A DNA stretch of 64,000 bases from Astragalus membranaceus (taxonomy: Eukaryota; Streptophyta; Magnoliopsida; Fabales; Fabaceae). The notes under the pieces were generated by a model. The model worked only from the letters and a program-made list of their open reading frames with translations. It did not search any database and had not been told where the DNA came from. Below are positions 55,887 through 64,000 of this stretch, piece by piece. The stretch is from the NCBI GenBank assembly GCA_039519185.1, contig CM076848.1:190284003-190348002 (forward strand), read 5' to 3'. Each line of letters starts with the position of its first letter. Positions within the stretch are counted from its first letter, which is position 1. The position numbers were made by a program, and so were the translations under genes.

Positions 55887-57400
55887 AATATCCTGTGGTG
55901 AGTCGTTTGCCGTTTGCATCTAGTCTTATTGTTTGTTGCCTTATGTAACTGCGATTAGGAGCTTATTGTATTAAATTTGGAGGGGGGGGGGGGCAGTAAC
56001 ATTGTCATAAAGATTGATCTCTTTACTAAAAATATCCATTAGTCTTAAATCAAAAAATAATATCCATTGGTCTTAACTAGTAGTCATTAGCATGCTATAT
56101 ATAGCGGTGAGCAGCCGGTCGCCGCTATTGGAAGGCTGTCGCACCCGCTTTAACGGTCAAATTTGCGGCTGTTGCGACTGCTAACTCCTTCAAAAAAAAA
56201 CTTGCTTTATTAGTTATTTTTGAATTTGTCTTCCAATGTTTTATTACTTTAAGCCTTAGATGCTTAAATTCATTTGTTTTCTTGACTCTTTTTTGATATT
56301 TACTTCTATGTTTTGTTTAAGATCTATGACTGTTATTTATGAATATCATGAATTTTGAGTATTATTTTAATCTTTCAGCATTTGCATATATAGTATTAAT
56401 TATTTAACACGTATGGTATAACTCCCACGATGTCACTATAGCGTTTTTGTTTTTGAGGTTGGCCGCTATGCACCGGTTTTGGGGGTTGATAATGATGAAT
56501 CTTAATTCTTTTGAATAAAGGGGAAAAATTCGGACCTCGATGGTGTAAGTTACACCATACTCATAACACTACCAGGTTCCAGCCTTTGCTTTGCAATTCA
56601 CATCATCAGCCATTTTTCCTTTATACCGATATTAATGACCAAAAGAACAATTAATGACCAAAATTGCAATTTTTGCAATTTTTCCTTATACCAATATTAA
56701 TGACCAAATTACCAATTCTTGCATACTCATAACACAACCATTATGCTAGATCATTTAGTGCTTGCTTTAAGAGTATTGTTTGCCTTGAATTTTGAAATTA
56801 ACTTTGTTATAAATAGACAATGACACTCGGTCAGGGCAACAATTCCTCGAAAATTTGAGGGGATCATTCCTGCTACATTGAGCTGCAGTCTCCGTTTAGG
56901 ACATCATCCCCAACTAATTCAGGTCAACCTGAGCCTAAGCGACTTGTAAGGTCTGTGTAAGTTCAACTGTTAAAAGAACTACTTGATTTTGGTATTCATT
57001 CTTCACTTCATGAAATTTATTTGGCTTGCGATAAATTTCACATGGATTTTTACAGAAAGGTGATCCAGTTGTTGCCTGGCGGAGGAGCTTGCACAATGAA
57101 AGGAATGCAATATTACAGACCTCGTTGACATGATTATCTACCGAAAACAGATTGGCGTCGTTAACCATGTTGATGGTTAGACCTTGTATGGTTCTTGTCT
57201 CCATAAATTGTTGAATATTTCAGTGTTGCGAAATGCTTGTTGGGATTTAACTGTAAAGTATGTGGGAGGAGCATTATGTCCTGTTCAAGGGACATGTAGT
57301 TGAATAGTGTTTTGTATGGAAGGCATATTACTCGATCTAAGCATGCACATGGTGTACATGTTTTTTTTAAGGATATTAACATGATGTGGTACATATCCCG
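55887..57400 (+). other. Probable UPF3 3' untranslated region with splice-like signals
   Basis: No coding frame is recognised. A donor-like GTGAGT lies at 55898, 12 bases after the stop. An acceptor-like ATAG at 56813-56816 and a strong donor GTAAGT at 56957 bracket a GC-richer segment, and an acceptor TTTTTACAG ends at 57055. This pattern is compatible with two introns in the 3' untranslated region. A run of 13 G (about 55981-55993) and AT-rich sequence fill the rest. Proposed from sequence signals only. Confidence 0.4.
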
Positions 57401-57790
57401 GATATGGAATTTCTATTTGTTAAATAGAAAATATTAAATTATAAAAAAGTTGAGTCGGGCTGTCAAAAAAAACGTTAAGTCGGGAAACCAAACAAGCATA
57501 TGCGTATTTTGCAATGAAACATTTATTGAAACAAATAATAATGGAGCTCAAAGCCAACTTTGTTATTGGCTTGTCTAATCAACCTTTTTTTTACACTGAT
57601 TGTGTAATCAATTGGTTGGTTTTGTTTCTAAAGATTTACAACTAGCTTTAGCTTTAGATAAAAAAAAATGCTTGACATCCTACCTTTTTTTGGTGAATTG
57701 CTTGACATCCTACTCGAACTTGTTTAGTACGTGGAGTAAATGACCCATTGTATTTCCTGTTACGGATAATGTTTAAAACTCCAACATTTA

Positions 57791-58291
57791 GGGTGTGTTT
57801 GTTTTAGGTGATAGAGGGAAGAGAGACTAGGAGAAGAGAGAGTGATATTTTCTTGTTTGGTTGAAGAGAGGGAGAGAGATTATTTTAGTGTTTTTTGCAA
57901 CTCTACAATTGTGGGAAGAAAGTGATGAGAAAATGTTCAATAATTCTGTTTTTACCATTTTACTTTATCACTATAATTTCTTAATTCTTTTCATTATTTA
58001 ATATTTAATTAAATAAAATAACTAAAATAAATATTTATCTAATTAAATTAAATGAATAAAATAAGTACTTAGCTAATTAAAATAAATATTTGGCTAATTT
58101 AATTAAAAAAAATCAAAATAACTATTAAGTTCATTAAATTGAAAAAAATTAAATCAAACACATAGAGGTGTTTTTGTCCTCCTTTCAAAATCAATATTCT
58201 TTCTCTTTTCCCTCTTTCGCTTCAACTAAACCAAGAAATACAACTCTCTCCCCTAATTCTCTTCTATTTCCCTTAAACTAAACAACACCCC
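57791..58291. mobile_element. Miniature inverted-repeat element (about 0.5 kb)
   Basis: The left end GGGTGTGTTTGTTTTAG is matched by the inverted right end CTAAACAACACCCC, and purine-rich GAGAGAGGGAAGAGAG on the left by pyrimidine-rich CCCTCTTTCGCTTCAA on the right. AT-rich centre, no coding. The target duplication is not clear (TTA on one side, TAA on the other). Confidence 0.7.
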
Positions 58292-58489
58292 TAATCTACT
58301 CTATTTCTCACTCTTTCTCACTATAAAAATGTTATATTCAAATGGTGAGTGTAACATATCTGCTCTCTCATGTTTATATGATGAAATGAATGTGTTTTCC
58401 TTGACATGATATGAGTTTGTATAATGTGCCATTTTGTGAAGTCCAAAACGATTAAATATATGTTGTAATCAATTAGAATGCATTGAGAA

Positions 58490-59520
58490 GTCTTATTCTC
58501 TCATTCTATATTTCCGGTGAATTTTTAAAATTATTTTTATTTTTATTTTCAAAATTTCCGGCCGATTTATCAAAAAATTATTTTCCGGCGGATTTTTCAG
58601 AAAATTATTTTTTCAAAATAATTTCCCCCTACACTCTTCTAAATCCGCCGGAACCGTTCGAAAATGCCTATAAATAAAATTTTCTCCTACACTCTTCTCA
58701 TTCTCTCATTTCACTTTTTATTTCATTCTCATTCTTTTCAACACTTTCCCTATCTTATCTTTCTTCTTCTTTCTCATACTCTCCAATCTCCATAAATTTC
58801 TCTACATATCTCTCTCTTCTATATTTCCCCTTTTTTCTTCCTTCTCATTCATTCTTACTCCTTCATTCTTATTTCTCCTTACTTCTTCATTCTTATTATC
58901 TCCTATATTATTACTTCTCATACTCTCCTTTATTCTTATTCATTCTTACTTGTTCATTTTTGTTCTCTCCAATATTATTTTTTCTCATACTCTCTTTACT
59001 TCTTATTCATTCCTACTTCTTCATTCTCATTCCTTTATTCATTCTCATTCTGTTCTATATCATTTTTCTCATATTCTACTTCATTTTTATTTTTCTTACT
59101 TCTAATTAAACTACATATTAAATTTTAAAATTCGAAATTTTTTTTTAAAAAATTAACTTTTTAAAAAAAAATTCCGCCGGTAATGTGCATTTCCGGCGGA
59201 TTTTTCAAAAAAAAAATAGTTTTTATTTTTTTTGAAAAACCGCCGGAAACGCCCTTTACCGGCAGGAAAAATCCGCCGGAAATTACTGCCGGAAAAATCG
59301 GTCGGTAATGCGCTTTTCCGGCGGATTTTTCAAAAAAAAGTTATTTTTTGTTTTAAAAAAATCTGCCGGAAATGTTCATTACCGGCGGAAAAAATCCGCC
59401 GAAAATTACAGGCGGAAAAATCCGCAGGAAATTACCGGCGGAAATTCCGCCGGAAAACATTACCTGCGAGCGTTTTACCGGTGAAAAACATTTCCGGAAA
59501 AACGTGTTTTTCTTGTAGTG
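58490..59520. mobile_element. Right-end fragment of a CACTA-type element with CCGCCGGAAA repeats
   Basis: TTTTTCTTGTAGTG at 59507-59520 is a standard CACTA terminus (CACTACAAGAAAA inward). The 350 bp before it are packed with (A)TCCGCCGGAAA(T) and its complement, a subterminal array; a few copies also lie at 58515-58600. No matching left terminus is found, so the element is truncated or its left end is altered. CT-rich sequence fills 58680-59100. Confidence 0.7.
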
Positions 59521-59524
59521 TTTA

Positions 59525-60170
59525 GAGCCTGGAAATTTTTTTACATATTCAAATACGTTAAGTTCGTTCATCAATAACCAGTTTAGTGAAAAAATAATAA
59601 TAATTTTGTAACATAATATGTAAATTGTGATGTTAAGTAGTGTGTTTTGGGTACTTTAGCGTTCGGAAAATAATTTTAACTGTTCAAATACGCAAAGTTT
59701 GTTCCTCAATAACCGATTTGGTGAAAGAAAAATAATAATTTTGTGACAAAATACATAAAGTGTGATACTAAGCATTGTGTTTTTGGGTACTTTAGTGTTC
59801 ATAAGAAATTGTAACTATTCAAATACACAAAATTTGTTCTTCAATAACCGGTTTGGTGAAAAAAAAAATTCAATACAAAATACGTAAGTGCGAGCTAATC
59901 AATGTGTTTTGGGGTACTTTGGTGTTCCAAAAAAATTTAATTGTTCGTGGTAAAAAAAAATTAATTGTTAAAATACACAATATTTTGTTCCTCAATGACC
60001 GGTTTGGTAAAAAACTAATAATTTTGAGACAAAATACGTAAAGTGCAATGTAAAGTGGTGTGTTCTGGATATTTTAGCGTTGGGAAATTTTTTTTACTGT
60101 TCAAATACTCAGTTTGTTTTCAATAACCTGTTTAGTGGAAAAAATTATAATTTTGTGACACTAACCCGTG
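59525..60170. repeat. Tandem array, about five diverged units of 120-150 bp
   Basis: Each unit contains a GGAAA(T) run, CTGTTCAAATAC, TTTGTTCCTCAATAACCGG, TTTGGTGAAAAA, AATAATTTTGTGACA and GTGTTTTGGGTACTTTAG. Units start near 59531, 59665, 59789, 59927 and 60081. Confidence 0.88.
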
Positions 60171-61088
60171 CAACGTAACTCACCTTTTTATTGATTCCAC
60201 GACTTTAAAAATCTGTTTCTTTTTATACTTCTTCTCTTTATAGTTTTTAGGGTCATATTTTTCTGAACCTTTTAAAAAATAATTAATTTTTACACTAACA
60301 AATCACAAAAATATTTTTAAATTTTTTTAGGATTTACAATTTATAGGAATAACTCGTCTCTTATTATTATCTATAGATGTTCATTTTTAATGTCTTTATT
60401 ACTATTCCTACTAAATTCCTAATCCATCAGCTGAGCTATCCCTCAGTCGAGTTAGCTTCAGCAAGCAAAGACATCCTCATAGTGGTTTAGCATAAGGGTG
60501 GAGTCTGTGCATTACATTAATGCTCTTTCATAGATTCTTCTTTAAGAGTAGCCTTTTTTACCTTCCTCAACAAGGATTTTTCCGTTGGACTTGTAGTTGG
60601 CCTATTAACAGCCTCAACCTTAATGATCCTTGGCTGGTCGAGACTCACAGTCTTCTACCTCAAGCAGCATATAACCCTTCTTCTTCTTCTTCTCAGAAGG
60701 CTTATCTCCTCGATCATATCTTTTTAAGGCTGCTCTTCTCTTTAAGGCTGCTCTTCTCAGAATATAATGCAATAATACATGGAGTAGGAGAGAAATAGAC
60801 TACTTCTATAACCTTTTAGCTTCTATCTCGCTAGAAATCAAAATAAAGAATACACTCATTTGAGCACAGTTGAGCACTTACCTTAGTTGAGACTCCCTCG
60901 GCCACTTGGCTATTTTAGGTGTTATAACTAGGGGTGTGCAAAAAAACGAGTAAACTTACACCATACCAAAAACCATACTGGACCATTATAAAAAATCCAT
61001 ACCACTTTATAAAAAATGCCACACCTATCCCATTTAATAAAAACTGGAATACCGGGAATTGATAATGGAAAACCGGTAGTTTACCATA
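60171..61088. other. Spacer with possible truncated hAT end
   Basis: No gene is recognised. TAGGGGTGTGCAAAAA at about 60930 resembles a hAT terminus, and the following sequence (CCATACCAAAAACCATACTG and similar) is low-complexity, but no opposite end is seen. An open frame at 60520-60798 has no recognisable motif. Confidence 0.4.
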
Positions 61089-61345
61089 CACTACTAGAAA
61101 ACTCGGTATTACGTACGGAATTTCCTGCAGAAATACTTGAAAAATTCACAGGAAATCGGTTTCCTGCGGATTCTAGTTGGCAGTTATTTCGTTCGTGGAT
61201 AATTGTTTCCTGCGGATTTGTAAATCAGCAGGAAATTGCCGCAGAAGATTCAGCAGGAAATTCAGCAGGAAGTCTGCAGGAAATTCTGCAGGAACTTTCC
61301 ACAGGAAATTCCGCAGGAAATCATGGAATTTTTTATTTCAAATTA
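61089..61345. mobile_element. Left end of a further CACTA-type element with GCAGGAAAT repeats
   Basis: CACTACTAGAAAACTCGG at 61089 is a CACTA terminus. About 15 copies of GCAGGAAAT(T) or TTTCCTGCGGA follow within 250 bp as a subterminal array. No right end is visible in the window. The captured-looking exons at 61782-62841 lie directly beyond it. Confidence 0.72.
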
Positions 61346-61361
61346 GCAGCAAATTTTAGTG

Positions 61362-61371
<10 letters not shown>

Positions 61372-61401
<30 letters not shown>

Positions 61402-61440
61402 GTATTACTACTACTACTACTACTACTATTATTAATATTA
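61372..61440. repeat. (TTA)n/(CTA)n trinucleotide microsatellite
   Basis: ATT units pass into ACT units and back to ATT. Confidence 0.97.
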
Positions 61441-61781
61441 TTGGTGATATCAATGGATCTAAATTAATATTACAAATCCATATCAGATCAAATTACAAAA
61501 GAAATTGCCAACATAGAAGATATAGTTCCATGTAGATGCATGCCATGATGACACCATAACTTACAAATTCACCTAAATTGACTGCATGATAATCACATTT
61601 ATGTGGAAAAGGTAGCTTCTTCAGTAGCTGTAGAAAGTTGCATTGATGAAGGATTCTGTGAATCTGTCGTAGCTGCTCAGTCAGATACCCAAAAAAAGAA
61701 AGGAAAAATGAGTATGACAAAATGAGAATCATGTCTATCAGCATGAGAAAGGAAAAATGGTTTAGAAAAAATTGATAACTA

Positions 61782-61855
61782 CTTGCTTCATAACAATAAC
61801 CAAGCAAATTTGTCAATCTTTGGTTACGAAGCTGACCAACTGACTTAGCTTCCTC
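61782..61855 (-). pseudogene. Protein-kinase exon fragment, BSK-like
   Basis: On the - strand, after an acceptor (ATGACTGTAG, ending at 61856), an exon reads EEAKSVGQLRNQRLTNLLGY followed by CYEA. This matches kinase subdomains III-IV of plant brassinosteroid-signalling kinases, where the conserved Glu of the alpha-C helix and QLRN are typical. A stop or frame loss follows soon. It is an isolated exon: no ATP-binding Gly-loop or Lys exon lies upstream, only the 126-bp exon series. Probably a captured fragment. Confidence 0.7.
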
Positions 61856-62003
61856 CTACAGTCATAAAAAAAATCTGTTTTGATACAGCTAGATAGCAAA
61901 CGTCTGAGTATTTTAACGGTTATGAAAGACATTAAAATATAAGCTCTATAATTATGTAAGATCTGGTGGAATACATGGTTAAGTACAAAATATGTAAAAT
62001 TAC

Positions 62004-62841
62004 CTGTTATACAGTCAATGGAAGAAGCATTTAGTGGAGAATCAGAAGTGGTGTTTTCAAGATTAGCAAGATGGACAGGATCAACAACTACATCAGTTCC
62101 ATCCACTCCATCCACAACAGTTTGATCAGCTAACAATGTTGAGCATATGTAAGAGAAGGTTTAATGAAACCAGAAAATGGACTTGAAAAATATAGGCAAA
62201 TGGATTCTAAAAACATGAATCAAAAACTTTATTATTAATGATAGTTACCTGTTGTGCAAGGAACCAAATCACTATTGACTGGAGTATTAGGAATTGTATT
62301 AAGAGAACTGCCAGGGTTGATAAAATCAAGAACTGATTGTGCTCCATTCACTACATCCAAAACAGAATGATCAATTAATGAGATGGATTATATGCAATGA
62401 AACATTAATCAATTTGACATGGGTCATTTGTTTGAGACCAAACATCAAAAGATTTAATCAAAAAGAGCGGAACCAGGTTGTTAAATAGAAACATACAAAA
62501 TACTTGCTGGTAAATCAATGAAAGAAGTGTTAAGTGGAGGATCATCACATGTGTTTTAAACATTTCTAGGGTGGACAGAATCAAGAACTACATCAGTTCC
62601 ATGTGCTCCATTCAAAGGAGAACGATGAGCTAATAATATTGACCATATGTCAGAGAAACACCAAAGAAGGTCTGGTGAAAAAGTGGTCAAAATAATTGGA
62701 AATACTCAAGAAGCTACATACCATCTAAGTGGACATTTAGAGGAGTAGTGTCATTCAATAATCTTGCTGGATGAAGAATAAACTTCCCTGGACAAAGAGG
62801 CTTGGCATATGGTTTGATCATATTGCTAGATGGTAGACAAC
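62004..62841 (-). pseudogene. Row of four exon-like units, three of them 126-bp duplicates
   Basis: On the - strand four exon-like units lie in a row: 62722-62841 (120 bp, CLPSSNMIKPYAKPLCPGKF...), 62504-62629, 62249-62374 and 62004-62129 (each exactly 126 bp). The three 126-bp units are clearly related: each has a D(V/Q)V(V/L)D(F/S/P)(V/I)(H/N)P-like core and a TTCTC(C)ACT(T)AA(T)-like segment, and they are spaced 245-255 bp apart including similar introns. All are phase 1-1, so duplication would not break a frame. The unit at 62504 has an internal TAA, and the one at 62249 has lost its acceptor AG. I do not recognise the protein. Confidence 0.6.
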
Positions 62842-62954
62842 CTATAGTATATATCACAAGAATAGCTATGAGATGACATAAATGACAACCAAGTTAGCAA
62901 AACAACAAAGCAAGTGGTCAAACGCAACAAATAATTAAACGGCAATAGGCACAC

Positions 62955-64000
62955 TGTAACACCCCATTCTACTAAGCTACTATTTAATTCATTTAAAATC
63001 AGAGTTTCCAAAAACCGTTTTAATGCATCCCCAAGAGGGTGCCACATTTCAAAACAACCACGCATAATAGTCTCCAAAATTTAATTCATAAAGTCATAAG
63101 GTACGATACATAGCACCGCAAATAATCTGTTAGTCTACACTAAAGTAAATCATAATAGTCATCGCAGCGGAATAATCACCAAATCTTAAAATGCCCAATT
63201 ACATCACCAAATAAAGTTCAAAACTTCAAATAAAATAATACGTAAACTAAACGCCCCCCGGTGCTACGTATCAGAGCAGACTCAACTGACTAGGAGAAGG
63301 TACTAGATCACCTTCACTCGCTATCACCTGCACGTTGCCGACATAAGAAGCAACACAAAAGCAGTAGGGTGAGTCTCATTTCATAAGTAATAACAAATAA
63401 GATAAGCATCATTTAGAGAAGGCAACTAAGCACACCAATTCCCCACAATAACAACATGCCCCATTAATTTTCATTCACCAAGAAACAGCACCGAATATTT
63501 TCAATCACCGAGAACAACACCAAATATAACTAAATACACCAAATTACAATTATCTCCACGTACACCATCAATTTATAATCACCAGGAAAAAGTACCGAAT
63601 GCATGTTCAATGTATGAGATGCAACCCAAAACTCCACGGGCACATGCATGTGGATCCATCACCAAAAATTAGCCTTGAGGGCATACACCAAAATAAGGCC
63701 GAAGCCTTCTGCTCACCAATAAATGCACATGATTATGCGACGCCATGAACAATGCACCATACACACCAAAATCATCACAACAATGCAATAACATGCGCAC
63801 CAATAATTTGATTAACTCACCAATAGTTTTATTAACTCACCAACACCAAAAGAAAGGTCATAGACCATTGCCTTGAGGGCACTCACCAATAAACTCACCA
63901 ATAATTTATCTCACCATTTTATATACATCACCATTATACATCTCCAAAATTTCAACTCTAAGGATAGCACACCAATCACACCAAGCACAATTAATTACGC
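62955..64000 (-). mobile_element. Partial LTR of a gypsy chromovirus-like element, - strand, cut by the window edge
   Basis: TGTAACACCCCATTCTACTA at 62955 corresponds to the reversed end of the gypsy LTR at 16354-18676 (which ends GGAATGGGGTGTTACA). Further matches in order are GTGCCACATTT, CGCCCCCCGGTG against the reversed CTCGGGGGGAATG region, and CACCTGCACGTTGCC against the reversed GGTAACGTGCAGGT. Beyond 63430 the sequence is filled with degenerate CACCAA repeats in the place where the other LTR has its tandem tract. It is therefore a related but distinct family member. Whether it is a solo LTR cannot be seen. Confidence 0.72.

Overview
The window is nuclear DNA of a flowering plant. The evidence is a 12-exon UPF3 gene with GT/AG introns, a plant-type tRNA-Arg, and plant transposon families throughout: Ty1/copia, Ty3/gypsy chromovirus, CACTA, hAT, Mutator-like, PIF/Harbinger, SINE and LINE debris. 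A legume is my best guess from the look of the repeats, but nothing in the window proves it. There is one convincing complete host gene (UPF3, 48364-55886, + strand), one terminal exon fragment of another gene (1-118), and one intact tRNA gene. Nearly everything else is mobile DNA or its remains.

Layout. 1-2093: end of an unrecognised exon, then AT-rich spacer. 2094-8596: a 6.5 kb CACTA element with perfect 3-bp target duplications. It has no transposase; it carries intron-containing fragments of at least six host genes (aldo-keto reductase, myosin XI, an unrecognised exon, a GDSL lipase in reverse, a plant DNA-3-methyladenine glycosylase I, a CDKF/MHK-type kinase) and a tRNA-Arg(ACG). This is a gene-collecting (Pack-type) CACTA, and it has joined the glycosylase and kinase pieces in one open frame. 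8963-10332: a hAT element with 8-bp duplications. 11692-35695: a three-layer nest. A copia element on the - strand was split by a 19 kb CACTA element (12792-31882) with tnp2- and TNPA-like genes, and that element was split inside its transposase gene by a 9.4 kb chromovirus-type gypsy element (16354-25736). Each layer has its own terminal repeats and target duplications. The LTRs of the outer copia differ more than those of the inner gypsy, as the nesting order predicts.

35696-47560: remnant of a large gypsy-type LTR element with a 381-bp duplicated block, a Harbinger-like element (37180-37905), a small Mutator-like element with 9-bp duplications (38529-39439), and an approximately 8 kb Mutator-like element carrying a transposase gene on + and a plant-mobile-domain gene on -. 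That mobile-domain gene is itself broken by a hAT element (41576-44567) and by a non-coding insert with an LTR-like look. 47761-48216: RNase H fragment of a LINE.

48364-57400: UPF3, a nonsense-mediated-decay factor. One intron holds a 918-bp inverted-repeat element and another holds a SINE. Exon 8 has one G too many for the conserved frame. Splice-like signals lie downstream of the stop codon. 57791-64000: MITE, two CACTA ends with different subterminal repeats, a tandem array, a kinase exon and a run of near-identical 126-bp exons on the - strand, possibly a second gene-capturing CACTA, then the end of a reverse-oriented gypsy LTR that runs off the window.
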